Assembly: GCF_021390935.1 (NCBI RefSeq)
Contig: NZ_JAJPUI010000003.1
Span: 248,001 to 312,000, forward strand
Reading direction: 5' to 3'
DNA from: Streptomyces sp. CC228A
Lineage (GTDB): Bacteria; Actinomycetota; Actinomycetes; Streptomycetales; Streptomycetaceae
DNA: 64,000 nucleotides
Shown: piece after piece, positions 17,209-25,702 of the stretch
Numbering within the stretch: position 1 is the stretch's first letter
Layout: each line of letters starts with the position of its first letter
The notes under the pieces: model-generated
The model's input: the letters and a program-made list of their open reading frames with translations, nothing else
Told to the model about the DNA's origin: nothing
Databases searched by the model: none
Position numbers and translations under genes: made by a program

Positions 17209-17246
17209 GCGACGCGCGTGTTACGGCCGCGGTCACCCCGTATTAC
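17209..17246 (-). promoter_or_regulatory. GlnR-type box upstream of nasA
   Basis: Read on the minus strand: GTAAT-N6-TGACC-N6-GTAAC-N6-GTCGC, four pentamers spaced exactly six bases apart. The GlnR consensus in Streptomyces is gTnAc-n6-GaAAc repeated twice; the first and third half-sites fit well, the other two weakly. It lies 13-50 bp before the nasA start and overlaps the end of the YdcF gene. Nitrogen-dependent activation of nasA is inferred. Confidence 0.6.
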
Positions 17247-18401
17247 GCACGGGGTACGTCGCGCTCCGGGCGCGGGGCCCGGTCCGGTGAGCCGGCGGGC
17301 GGGCCCGTGCGGGGTGCTCCCGCGGAGGCCAGTGCCTCCTGGACGCCGGTCTCCTCGCGCCCCAGGAACGTCGGGTCCGGCCGGAAGGCCACGTCGAGGG
17401 CGGCCTTCCCGGCGGCGGCGAGTTCGCGGACGCCCCCGTAGTACCAGACGGCGTCGTGCGGTTCCGCGACCCCGACGCCGTACGACTCGACGCCCGCCGC
17501 CTGGCAGAGGGTGACCGCACGCCGGACGTGGAAGCCCTGCGTCACGAGGACGGCGCGGTCGACGCCGAAGATCTTCTTCGCCCGCACGCAGGAGTCCCAG
17601 CTGTCGAACCCTGCATAGTCGCTGACGATGCGCCCGTCCGGCACCCCGCGCTCGACGAGGTACGCGCGCATCGCGTCCGGCTCGTCGTACTCGGCGCGCG
17701 AGTTGTCGCCGGTGACGAGGACGACCTTCACCTTGCCGGTGCGGTACAGCTCCGCGGCCGTGTCGAGCCGGTGCGCCAGGTACGGGGTCGGGCGGCCCTT
17801 CCACAGCCCGGCGCCGAAGACGACGGCGACGTCCTGGGCGGGCACGTCGGCGGTGGTGCGCAGCCGGGGTTCGGCGGCGGCGTGCATCCAGGTGGCGGGG
17901 GCGAGCGCCGCCACGGCCGCCAGCATGGCGGCCTGCACCAGCCGGCGCCGGCCCCGCCGGGTGCCGGGCAGCAGCCGCAGCCGCCGGGGCGCTCCGCCCG
18001 CGGAGCCCTCCGGTCCGCCTGGGCCGCCTGGGGCGTCTGGGGCGCCTGGGCTCCCGGGGAGCCTGGGCTGTCAGGCGAGCCGCCCTCCGGTTCCGGGGCA
18101 CCGGAGCCCTCCCCTACGACGGGGCCTCGCCGGGCGCCGGAGCCCTCCGGCCCGCCGGTACCCTCCGGCCCCGGCCCGCCGCGGTCCCTGTGGGTGCCGG
18201 GGCCGACCGGTCCGCCGGGGCCTTCCGGTCCGCCGGGGCCTTCCGGGGCGCCGCCCGCGTACGGGGGCCCGCCGTGCCCGGCCCCCGGGGCGCGGTCCCG
18301 GTGCCGGACGGTGCTCCGGGCACGTCCCGGGCGGGGCCGGGCAGCACCCTCCGTACCCCTTCCCGTATCGCGCGTCGGACGGTCGTGTGTGTGCGGCGCA
18401 T
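17243..18401 (-). CDS. YdcF/SanA (DUF218) membrane-anchored protein with collagen-like N-terminal extension (two frame breaks)
   Basis: A DUF218/ElyC-SanA-YdcF domain: VAVVFGAGLWKGRPTPYLAHRLDTA, VVLVTGDNS, AYLVERGVPDGRIVSDYAGFDSWDSC and VLVTQGFHVRRAV. The family is linked to cell-envelope functions; the exact reaction is unknown. One hydrophobic segment (AAMLAAVAALAPATW) precedes the domain, so the domain is probably outside the membrane. A well-placed start ATG (18401, AGGAGGGG upstream) reads MRRTHTTVRRAIREGVRR. It connects through a Gly/Pro-rich, collagen-like stretch only if two single bases are restored (about 18262-18300 and 17985-18030). The repaired length is 386 residues. The conserved domain itself, from ATG 17938 down, is intact. 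Confidence 0.72.
18208..18252. repeat. 18-bp tandem repeat encoding Gly-Pro-rich collagen-like sequence
   Basis: Two full copies and part of a third of an 18-bp unit (GGTCCGCCGGGGCCTTCC), read on the minus strand as EGPGGP repeats in the YdcF-family gene. It belongs to a longer Gly-X-Y-like linker between about 18000 and 18290. Confidence 0.75.
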
Positions 18402-18593
18402 CAGGTCCCCTCCTCGGTGCGGTGATCGTGTCACCCGTTCGCCAGCGTGCGCCCGCGGGTGCCTCTGGCTGCCCTGAGCTGGGACGTTGTGTCCGGCGCG
18501 ATGGTTCCTGACAGCGCATCAGCGAGCGCGCGGCGGCCGGGCCGTCTTTGCTCGGAGGCACGAAGCCCCGCCGCGCCTGCCCGGAGGACCCCC

Positions 18594-19136
18594 ATGCGCT
18601 GCACGTCCCGCCCGCTGACCGGTACCGCACTCGCGGTGCTCTGCCTCGGCGCCCTGGCCGCGCCGGCGGCGCACGCCGGTGACTCCGCCGCCCTGGAGGT
18701 GAACCCGGCGACGGCCGCCCCCGGCACCACGGTCACCGTGAGCACCCGGGCGTGCGGGCCGGACGGCCACGGTATCGGCGACGCCCAGTCACTGGGCGCC
18801 GGGGACTTCAAGCTGCGGCCCGGCGCGCACAAGGAACTCGCCGAGGGCCGGTTCACGGTGCCCGAGCACGCCAAGCCCGGCACCTACGGCATCGGTGTGG
18901 CCTGCGACAACGGCAAGACCGCTGCCGGCGACCTGGTGGTGGAGGCCAAGCACGGCGGCGGCCACCAGCCGACGCGTGCGCCCGAGCACGACATGCCGCA
19001 CGGGCACGTGAAGACCGGCGTGGGCGGCAGCGTCGGCTCCGACCCCGCGCGGATCGCGGCGGGCGCCGCCCTGCTGGCCGCGGCGGCGGGCGGCGGCCTG
19101 TGGATGCTGCGCCGCCGGACCGCCGGCGACGGCTGA
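18594..19136 (+). CDS. Secreted cell-surface protein, likely sortase partner
   Basis: A 180-residue protein with a signal peptide (residues 1-28, ending APAAHAG) and a beta-sandwich-like domain with two Cys (STRACGPDG, GVACDNG). A Pro/His-rich spacer and a C-terminal hydrophobic segment (IAAGAALLAAAAGGGLWM) end in RRR. That is the layout of a sortase-anchored or membrane-anchored surface protein, but there is no LPXTG or LAXTG; the nearest element before the membrane segment is VKTGVGGS. The ATG at 18594 follows GGAGGACCCCC. The class F sortase gene 250 bp downstream on the same strand is the obvious partner (inference). Confidence 0.75.
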   Translation: MRCTSRPLTGTALAVLCLGALAAPAAHAGDSAALEVNPATAAPGTTVTVSTRACGPDGHGIGDAQSLGAGDFKLRPGAHKELAEGRFTVPEHAKPGTYGIGVACDNGKTAAGDLVVEAKHGGGHQPTRAPEHDMPHGHVKTGVGGSVGSDPARIAAGAALLAAAAGGGLWMLRRRTAGDG

Positions 19137-19388
19137 CGGGCGCGCGCGGGCACGCGGTCCCGGCCGCCGCGCGACGGCCCGCCGGTCCGTGCCGCCCGCC
19201 CCGTCCCCCGAACCTCCCCGCCCCCGCCGCGTGGCCCCGAGACCGCGGCTGGGGCGGGGAGATCCCGCGTACGGCGCGCCCCGTTCGGCGGCCCCGTACG
19301 CCGGCCCGTACCGCACACCGCCGCCGTGCGCGTCCCCGCACCGCGCGGCCCGTACCCGTACCCCCGCAGGACGCCGGAGGGCACCCGT

Positions 19389-20030
19389 ATGAGCGGCTCC
19401 ACCGCCGACCGCCAGGCCAGGAGCAACAAGGGCTGGGGCCTGGCCGCCGCCGCGTTCCTCGGGTTGTGGCTGGTGCAGAGCGGCTCCGAGCACGCGACCC
19501 CGCCGGCGCCGTCCGCCGCGGAGGCGTTCGCCGCGGGCCCCGGCTGGCACACCACCGCGGCAGCCGACCCGCTCCCGCCGTCGGCGCCCGTCCGGATCAG
19601 GATCCCGCGGATCGGCGTCGACGCGCCCGTGGTCCGGCTCGGTCTGGCGCCGGACGGCAGCCTGGAGGTGCCGCCGCCGGGGAACAGCAACGTGGCGGGC
19701 TGGTACCGGGACGGCGCCCCGCCCGGCGCCGAGGGCACGGCGATCATGGCGGGGCACGTCGACAACGCCCAGGGGCCCGCCGTCTTCTACGCACTGGGCT
19801 CCCTGCGGAAGGGCGACCGGATCGAGGTGCCGCGGGTCGACGGGCGCACCGCCGTCTTCACCGTCGACGCGGTGGAGGTGTACGACAACGACGCCTTCCC
19901 CGACGCCAAGGTGTACGGCCGGGCCGACCGGGCGGAGCTGCGCGTGATCACCTGCGGGGGCGACTACGCCCCGGAGACCGGCTACCAGGGCAACGTGGTG
20001 GCGTACGCCCATCTGATCGGCGCCCGTTAG
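19389..20030 (+). CDS. Class F sortase
   Basis: A 213-residue membrane-anchored transpeptidase. An N-terminal anchor (GLAAAAFLGLWLVQSG) is followed by a Pro/Ala linker and the sortase beta-barrel starting VRIRIPRIGVDAPVV. The catalytic His is in IMAGHVDN and the Cys in ITCGGDY. After the Cys the sequence reads ETGYQGNVVAYA, where many class F enzymes show an Arg (YRDNVV); here Gln occupies the place, so the third catalytic residue may be replaced or lie elsewhere. The ATG at 19389 is preferred over 19326 because the anchor follows it directly. It probably acts on the upstream secreted protein. Confidence 0.87.
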   Translation: MSGSTADRQARSNKGWGLAAAAFLGLWLVQSGSEHATPPAPSAAEAFAAGPGWHTTAAADPLPPSAPVRIRIPRIGVDAPVVRLGLAPDGSLEVPPPGNSNVAGWYRDGAPPGAEGTAIMAGHVDNAQGPAVFYALGSLRKGDRIEVPRVDGRTAVFTVDAVEVYDNDAFPDAKVYGRADRAELRVITCGGDYAPETGYQGNVVAYAHLIGAR

Positions 20031-20157
20031 CGCCCGCCCGCGGGCGTGGTCCGCGCGCCTCGGCCCCGTACGGCGCCGGGCGTGCTCCCACGGCGGCCGG
20101 AGGGGTGCGCCGGCCGCGTCACCGCCCCGGGGACGGCCTCCCCCCTGGCGCCGCGGC

Positions 20158-20943
20158 TCACGCCCACTGGTCGAACGCCAGCTTCGCGACGAGGGAGAGC
20201 ACCACCACCAGCAGGACCCCGCGGACGAACTCCGCGCCCTTGCTCAGGGCCATCCTGGCGCCCAGGGTGGCGCCCGCCAGGTTGAAGGCCGCCATGAGGG
20301 CCGCCAGCTGCCACAGCACGTTGCCCTGGTAGGCGAACATGGCGAGGGCGCCGGCGTTGGTGCACACGTTCACGATCTTGGCGGTGGCGGAGGCCGTCAC
20401 GAGGTCCAGGTGCAGGACGGCGGTCAGGGCCAGCACCAGGAACGTCCCGGTCCCGGGGCCGAACAGCCCGTCGTAGAAGCCGATGCCGCCGCCGACGAGG
20501 ACGATCGCGGTCACCACCCTGGCCCGGCGGACCGGCCCGGCGGGCGGCTGCCCGGTGCCGAAGGACGGGCGCAGCAGCACGAAGGCGGCCACGCCCAGCA
20601 GCACGACGAGGATGACCGGGCGGAGCACGTCGCTGCTGATGCCGGCCGCGAAGAAGGCGCCGCCCATCGAACCGGCGAGCGCCGCCAGGCCGATCTGCAG
20701 GGCCCTGCCCACCCGCACGGGCGCCCTCCGGACGTAGGTGACGGCCGCGCCGGTCGTGCCGACGATCGCCACGGCCTTGTTGGTGCCGAGCACCTGGGCC
20801 GCGGGCGCCTGCGGCATGCCCAGCAGCAGGGCGGGGATGAGCAGCAGGCCGCCGCCGCCGACCACGGCGTCGATCCAGCCGGCCACGAGCGCGGCCAGGC
20901 ACAGCAGCACGAGGACGGTCAGCGGTATGTCGGGCATGACCAT
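20158..20943 (-). CDS. TSUP-family (TauE/SafE) transmembrane transporter
   Basis: A 261-residue membrane protein of the UPF0721/TSUP family, which exports sulfite, sulfoacetate or related anions. Diagnostic are the N-terminal AGWIDAVVGGGGLLLIPALL and its internal counterpart GFYDGLFGPGTGTFLVLAL, with about eight hydrophobic segments. ATG 20943 (MVMPDIPL) or 20937 could be the start; neither has a good ribosome site. It is convergent with the sortase gene and stands alone. The substrate cannot be deduced, although the neighbouring nitrite/sulfite-type reductase genes make a small oxyanion plausible. Confidence 0.85.
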   Translation of the reverse strand: MVMPDIPLTVLVLLCLAALVAGWIDAVVGGGGLLLIPALLLGMPQAPAAQVLGTNKAVAIVGTTGAAVTYVRRAPVRVGRALQIGLAALAGSMGGAFFAAGISSDVLRPVILVVLLGVAAFVLLRPSFGTGQPPAGPVRRARVVTAIVLVGGGIGFYDGLFGPGTGTFLVLALTAVLHLDLVTASATAKIVNVCTNAGALAMFAYQGNVLWQLAALMAAFNLAGATLGARMALSKGAEFVRGVLLVVVLSLVAKLAFDQWA

Positions 20944-21086
20944 GATCTTATGTAAGGGCCGGACTCGTCGTCCATCGGTTACAGCCGCGGGCGCCGTCCC
21001 CGGACGGCCGGATCGGGCGGTCCGGGAGCGGGACGCGGTCGCGCGGCGGCTCCTCACGTCCCCGGACCGGCCCCGCTGAGGTCAGC

Positions 21087-21124
21087 TTTCCTCCCGCGAA
21101 ACAATCGGGATCCCGTCGGGTAAC
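21087..21124 (-). promoter_or_regulatory. GlnR-type box upstream of the nir operon
   Basis: Read on the minus strand: GTTAC-N6-GGATC-N6-GTTTC-N6-GGAAA, four pentamers with exact six-base spacing, matching the gTnAc-n6-GaAAc architecture of Streptomyces GlnR sites with a few mismatches. It ends 23 bp before the start of the FAD reductase gene that leads into nirB-nirD. GlnR control of nitrite reductase is known in Streptomyces; this particular site is inferred. Confidence 0.6.
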
Positions 21125-21147
21125 ACCGCCGACGCAGGCTGCCGGAC

Positions 21148-22329
21148 ATGAGTACACGGATCGTGGTCGTCGGCGGCGGCACGGCGGGGGCACGCCTCGC
21201 CGAGCGGCTGCCCGTCACCCTGCTCGGCGAGGAGCCGCACGCCCCGTACAACCGGGTGCTGCTCGCGGACGTCCTGGCCGGCCGGTACGGGCCCGAGGTC
21301 ATCGCCCTCCCCTCACCGCAGGGCGAGCCGGTGCGCCGCGGTGTGCGGGTCACCGGCATCGACCGGGAGGCCCGCGAGGTGCACTGCGGCGACGGGACCC
21401 GGGTCGCATACGACCGGCTGGTCCTGGCCACCGGCTCGAACCCGGTGCTGCCCCCGCTGCGGGGACTGGCCGGGAACGGCAGGCTGCCCGCCGGGGTGTA
21501 CGCCTTCCGCACGCTGGACGACTGCCTGGCGCTCGACGCGCTGGCGCGCCGCGGCGCGCGGGCCGTCGTCATCGGCGGCGGGCTGCTCGGGGTGTCCGCG
21601 GCCAGGGCCCTGACGGCCCGGGGCGCCGAGGTGGTGCTGGCCCAGCAGGGCGAGCACCTGATGGAGCGCCAGCTCGACGCGGAGGCGTCCGGGCTGCTCC
21701 GCTCGCACCTGGCCGACCTCGGCGTGGAGGTCCACACCGAGTGCCGGGTGCGCGGCCTGAGGACCGCGGACGGCGCCGTCACCGCGGTCGAGCTGGCCGA
21801 CGGGTTCGTGCTGGACGCGGACCTGGTCGTGCTGGCCTGCGGGGTGCGGCCGCGCGTGGGCCTCGCCCTGGAGGCGGGGCTGGACGTGCGGCGCGGCATC
21901 GTCGTGGACGACGAACTGCGCACCTCCGATCCGTACATCCACGCCATCGGCGACTGCGCCGAGCACGACGGGCGGCTCTACGGGCTGGCCGGTGCGGCTC
22001 TGGAGCAGGCCGACGTCCTGGCGGACCTCCTGTCCGGGGGCTCCGCCCGCTACCGGGGCACGCGCGCCCTGACCCGGCTCAGCCTGGACGCCCTGGAACT
22101 CGCGGCGTTCGGCGAGGCCGTGCCGCAGCCGGGCGACGACACCGTGCGGCTGGCCGACGCGACCCGCGGGGCGTACCGGAAGGTCGTCGTCCGCGGGGAC
22201 CGTCTCGTCGGCGGCGTCCTGCTCGGCGACCTCGCCGCGGTCGGCACGCTCGCCCGGGCGTGGGAGGGCGACGAAGCCCTCCCGGACGCTCCCCTGCTGC
22301 ATCTGCTCACCCACGACGGAGGCTCCTGA
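21148..22329 (+). CDS. NirB-like FAD/NAD(P)H oxidoreductase preceding nirB
   Basis: A 393-residue flavoprotein with the N-terminal FAD fold (IVVVGGGTAGARLAE), an NAD(P)-binding fold (AVVIGGGLLGVSAARAL) and the late FAD motif YIHAIGDCAEHDGRLYGL. The domain order is that of the NirB flavin half, without the Fe-S/siroheme part, so it looks like a paralogous electron-delivery module. It begins at ATG 21148 under the GlnR-type box and ends one base before nirB starts. Coupled expression and a supporting role in nitrite or nitrate reduction (for instance supplying electrons to NasA, which has no reductase subunit next to it) is the likeliest reading. Confidence 0.87.
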   Translation: MSTRIVVVGGGTAGARLAERLPVTLLGEEPHAPYNRVLLADVLAGRYGPEVIALPSPQGEPVRRGVRVTGIDREAREVHCGDGTRVAYDRLVLATGSNPVLPPLRGLAGNGRLPAGVYAFRTLDDCLALDALARRGARAVVIGGGLLGVSAARALTARGAEVVLAQQGEHLMERQLDAEASGLLRSHLADLGVEVHTECRVRGLRTADGAVTAVELADGFVLDADLVVLACGVRPRVGLALEAGLDVRRGIVVDDELRTSDPYIHAIGDCAEHDGRLYGLAGAALEQADVLADLLSGGSARYRGTRALTRLSLDALELAAFGEAVPQPGDDTVRLADATRGAYRKVVVRGDRLVGGVLLGDLAAVGTLARAWEGDEALPDAPLLHLLTHDGGS

Positions 22330-22330
22330 C

Positions 22331-24853
22331 ATGCCGCACACGCCCGGGGCTGCGAACACGCCCACCCTCGTCCTCGTCGGCCACGGCATGGTCGGCCAGC
22401 GCTTCCTGGAGGCCCTCGCCGAGCGCGGGGTGACCGCGCGGTCGCGGGTGGTCGTGCTGTGCGAGGAGCCGCGGCCCGCCTACGACCGGGTCCACCTCAC
22501 CTCGTACTTCTCCGGCACGACGCCCGACGAGCTGTCCATGGTGCCCGAGGGGTTCATGGCCGAGCACGGCATCGAGCTGCACACCGGCGACCCCGCGGTG
22601 GCGATCGACCGGGCGGCGCGCACGGTGACCGCCCGCTCGGGCGCGGTGTTCCCGTACGACACCCTGGTCCTGGCCACCGGGTCGTACCCGTTCGTGCCGC
22701 CGGTGCCCGGCAAGGACGCGACGGGCTGCTTCGTCTACCGGACCATCGAGGACCTCCTCGCCATCGAGGAGTACGCGAAGGGCGCCGCGACCGGTGCCGT
22801 GGTGGGCGGCGGCCTGCTGGGCCTGGAGGCGGCGGGCGCGCTGAAGGGCCTGGGCCTGCGCACGCACGTGGTGGAGTTCGCCCCCCGGCTGATGCCGGTG
22901 CAGGTGGACGAGGGCGGCGGCGCCGCCCTGCTGCGCACCATCGAGGGCATGGGCCTGTCCGTCCACACGGGCGTCGGCACCCAGGAGGTCGTCGCCGGCG
23001 AGGACGGCGCCGTGACCGGCATGAAGCTGTCGGACGGCTCGGAGCTGGCCACGGACCTGGTGGTGTTCTCGGCGGGCGTCCGCCCCCGCGACCAGCTGGC
23101 CCGGGAGTGCGGCCTGGAGGTCGGGGAGCGCGGCGGCATCGTCGTCGACGAGCGGTGCCGCACGTCCGATCCGGCCGTGTTCGCGATCGGCGAGTGCGCC
23201 CTCGCGGCGGACGGCCGGGTGTACGGCCTGGTGGCGCCCGGCTACGAGATGGCGCTGGCGGCCGCCGACACCGTCGTGGAGCGGGAGGCGTCGTTCACCG
23301 GGGCGGACACCTCGACGAAGCTGAAGCTGCTGGGCGTGGACGTGGCGTCGTTCGGTGACGCGCACGGCACCGCGGAGGGCTGCCTCGACGTGGTCTACTC
23401 CGACTCGCGGTCCGGCATCTACAAGAAGCTGGTGGTCGCGGCGGACGGCACGCTGCTGGGCGGCGTCCTGGTCGGCGACGCCGAGCAGTACGGGATGCTG
23501 CGGCCGCTGACCGGGACCGTGCCGCCGGTGTCGCCCGAGCAGCTGGTGCTGCCCGCGGGCGCGGGCGCCCCGGCCGCGCTGGGCCCGGAGGCGCTGCCGG
23601 ACGAGGCAGTGATCTGCTCGTGCCACAACGTCACCAAGGGCGCGATCTGCGAGCACACCACGCTGCCCGAGGTGAAGAAGTGCACCAAGGCGGGCACGGG
23701 CTGCGGCAGCTGCGTGAAGGTCATCGAGAAGCTGCTGCCCAAGAGCGGCGACGGCGGCCTGTGCACCTGCTTCGCCAGGACCCGGCAGGAGCTGTACGAG
23801 ATCGTGCAGGTGCTGCGCATCACCTCGTACGCCGAACTCCTCGACCGCTACGGCCGCGAGGAGGCCCGCGGCGGCGAGGGCTGCGAGGTCTGCAAGCCCA
23901 CCGTGGCCTCGATCCTGGCGTCCCTGTCGAACGGCTACATCCTGGACGGGGAGCAGGCGGCGCTCCAGGACACCAACGACCACTTCCTCGCCAACATCCA
24001 GAAGAACGGCTCGTACTCGATCGTGCCGCGCATCCCCGGCGGTGAGATCACCCCGGAGAAGCTGATCGTCCTCGGCGAGGTCGCCAAGGACCACGGCCTC
24101 TACATGAAGATCACCGGAGCGCAGCGGATCGACATGTTCGGGGCGCGGGTCGAGCAGCTCCCGGGCATCTGGGCGCGGCTGGTCGACGCGGGCTTCGAGT
24201 CGGGGCACGCCTACGGCAAGGCGCTGCGGACCGTGAAGTCCTGCGTGGGCCAGACCTGGTGCCGGTACGGCGTGCAGGACTCGGTGCGGATGGCGATCGA
24301 CCTGGAGCTGCGCTACCGGGGCCTGCGGGCGCCGCACAAGCTGAAGTCGGGGGTGTCCGGCTGCCAGCGGGAGTGCGCGGAGGCGCAGAGCAAGGACTTC
24401 GGCATCATCGCCACGGCCAACGGCTGGAACCTGTACGTGGGCGGCAACGGCGGCGCGAACCCGCGCCACGCGGACCTGCTGGCGAAGGATCTGTCGGACG
24501 CCGAGCTGGTCCGGCTGATCGACCGGTTCCTCATGTACTACGTCCGCACGGCGGAGCGGCTGGAGCGCACGGCGCCGTGGATCGAGCGGATCGGCTTCGA
24601 CCACGTGCGGCAGGTCGTGGTGGAGGACTCGCTGGGGATCGGCGAGGAGCTGGACGAGCTGATGGCCCGGCACGTGGCGAACTTCCGCGACGAGTGGGCG
24701 GAGACGCTCAACGACCCCGAGCGGCTGCGCCGGTTCGTGTCCTTCGTGAACGCCCCCGAGACCCCGGACCCGACGGTGCAGTTCGTGCCGGAGCGGGACC
24801 AGATGAAGCCGAACCTGACGATCCTCACCCTGGAAGGGGTCAGCGCGCGATGA
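22331..24853 (+). CDS. nirB: Assimilatory nitrite reductase large subunit
   Basis: An 840-residue NADH-dependent siroheme enzyme that reduces nitrite to ammonium in the cytoplasm. In order: FAD domain (LVGHGMVGQRFLEAL), NAD(P) domain (GAVVGGGLLGLEAAGAL), a BFD-like [2Fe-2S] domain near residues 430-480 (ICSCHNVTKG ... KAGTGCGSC), then the sulfite/nitrite reductase ferredoxin-like and catalytic domains. The siroheme/4Fe-4S cysteines are in CVGQTWCRYG and SGCQRECAEAQ. The length is normal. The start ATG at 22331 lies one base after the stop of the FAD reductase gene, and the stop overlaps nirD as ATGA. Expected to be nitrogen-regulated through the upstream GlnR-type site. Confidence 0.97.
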   Translation: MPHTPGAANTPTLVLVGHGMVGQRFLEALAERGVTARSRVVVLCEEPRPAYDRVHLTSYFSGTTPDELSMVPEGFMAEHGIELHTGDPAVAIDRAARTVTARSGAVFPYDTLVLATGSYPFVPPVPGKDATGCFVYRTIEDLLAIEEYAKGAATGAVVGGGLLGLEAAGALKGLGLRTHVVEFAPRLMPVQVDEGGGAALLRTIEGMGLSVHTGVGTQEVVAGEDGAVTGMKLSDGSELATDLVVFSAGVRPRDQLARECGLEVGERGGIVVDERCRTSDPAVFAIGECALAADGRVYGLVAPGYEMALAAADTVVEREASFTGADTSTKLKLLGVDVASFGDAHGTAEGCLDVVYSDSRSGIYKKLVVAADGTLLGGVLVGDAEQYGMLRPLTGTVPPVSPEQLVLPAGAGAPAALGPEALPDEAVICSCHNVTKGAICEHTTLPEVKKCTKAGTGCGSCVKVIEKLLPKSGDGGLCTCFARTRQELYEIVQVLRITSYAELLDRYGREEARGGEGCEVCKPTVASILASLSNGYILDGEQAALQDTNDHFLANIQKNGSYSIVPRIPGGEITPEKLIVLGEVAKDHGLYMKITGAQRIDMFGARVEQLPGIWARLVDAGFESGHAYGKALRTVKSCVGQTWCRYGVQDSVRMAIDLELRYRGLRAPHKLKSGVSGCQRECAEAQSKDFGIIATANGWNLYVGGNGGANPRHADLLAKDLSDAELVRLIDRFLMYYVRTAERLERTAPWIERIGFDHVRQVVVEDSLGIGEELDELMARHVANFRDEWAETLNDPERLRRFVSFVNAPETPDPTVQFVPERDQMKPNLTILTLEGVSAR

Positions 24854-25176
24854 AGCTGGAACTCTCCCCCGGCGGCGGCGAGTGGCTGCCGGTCTGCGAC
24901 CCGGAGGTGCTGACGCCCGGCCGGGGCATGGCGGCGCTGCTGCCGGACGGCCGCCAGGCGGCGCTGTTCCGGGACCGGTCGGGGCGGCTGTACGCGATCG
25001 ACAACCGCGACCCGTTCACCGGCGCGCAGGTGCTGGCCCGGGGGCTGATCGGCACGGCGGCGGGGCGGACGTTCGTGGCGTCGCCGCTGCTGAAGCAGCG
25101 CTTCGACCTGGAGACGGGGCGGTGCCTCGACGACGACGAGGTGGCGGTGGCCGTCTACCCGGTGCGGACCGCCTGA
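24850..25176 (+). CDS. nirD: Nitrite reductase small subunit
   Basis: A 108-residue NirD protein, a Rieske-like fold that associates with NirB. It shows the typical WLPVCDPEVLTPGRGMAALLPDGRQAALFR opening and YAIDNRDPFTGAQVLARGLIG. The Rieske Cys/His iron ligands are absent, as in other NirD proteins. The ATG at 24850 overlaps the nirB stop (ATGA), so translation is coupled. A perfect hairpin 30 bp after the stop ends the operon. Confidence 0.95.
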   Translation: MKLELSPGGGEWLPVCDPEVLTPGRGMAALLPDGRQAALFRDRSGRLYAIDNRDPFTGAQVLARGLIGTAAGRTFVASPLLKQRFDLETGRCLDDDEVAVAVYPVRTA

Positions 25177-25205
25177 GTCCGCGCCGGGCGGGGGAACGTC
25201 GACGC

Positions 25206-25229
25206 GGGGTCCGTGGTGGCACGGACCCC
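25206..25229. terminator. Terminator hairpin of the nir operon
   Basis: A perfect 10-bp GC stem (25206-25215 with 25220-25229) around a GTGG loop, lying between nirD and the convergent VOC gene, so it can serve both strands. There is no T-tract, which is usual for Streptomyces hairpins. Confidence 0.8.
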
Positions 25230-25264
25230 GTCGTCGTCGGCCGCCCGGGGCGGCCCGGTGGCCG

Positions 25265-25702
25265 TCAGCCCTGCGCGGCCTGCGGTCCGGCCTGCGCCCG
25301 CATCTTCTCGACGTCCATCCAGGCGATCTCCCAGATGTGGTGGTCCGGGTCCTGGAAGGAGCGGCTGTACATCCAATCGCCGTACTCCTGGGTGGCGTTG
25401 CCCGGCGAGCCGCCGTGGGCCAGGGCGGTGTCGACGAGCTCGTCCACCTGCGCGCGGCTCTCCGCGCTGAGCGCGATCATGGTCTCGGTGGTGGTGGCGG
25501 CGTCGGCGATCTCCTTCTCCGTGAACGACCGGTAGAAGGGCTCGGTCAGCAGCATCGCGAAGATCGTGTCGCTGAAGACCAGGCAGGCGGCGTTCTCGTC
25601 GGTGAACTCCGGGTTGAAGGAGTAGCCCAGCTTCGTCCAGAACGCCTTGCTGGCGTCCAGGTCCTTCACCGGCAGGTTCACGAAGATCATCTGTGCGGTC
25701 AT
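25265..25702 (-). CDS. VOC-family (glyoxalase/bleomycin-resistance fold) protein
   Basis: A 145-residue protein of the vicinal oxygen chelate superfamily: MIFVNLPVKDLDASKAFWTKLGY at the start, then NAACLVFSDTIFAMLL and the C-terminal SRSFQDPDHHIWEIAWMD with the conserved Asp-Pro-(Asp)-His-x-x-Glu-type element. These proteins bind a divalent metal and include glyoxalases, extradiol dioxygenases and resistance proteins; the exact reaction is not deducible. ATG 25702 is chosen because the first VOC strand begins within five residues; the longer reading to 25957 is low-complexity. Confidence 0.88.
   Translation of the reverse strand: MTAQMIFVNLPVKDLDASKAFWTKLGYSFNPEFTDENAACLVFSDTIFAMLLTEPFYRSFTEKEIADAATTTETMIALSAESRAQVDELVDTALAHGGSPGNATQEYGDWMYSRSFQDPDHHIWEIAWMDVEKMRAQAGPQAAQG

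Noticed and set aside
17728..18630. Gly/Pro-rich 300-codon minus-strand protein
   Set aside because: Only its middle part looks natural and it fits as the linker of the YdcF-family gene; the upstream part runs back into the promoter region of the secreted protein.
22307..24673. Long minus-strand frame across nirB
   Set aside because: Antisense shadow; nirB on the other strand has complete domains.
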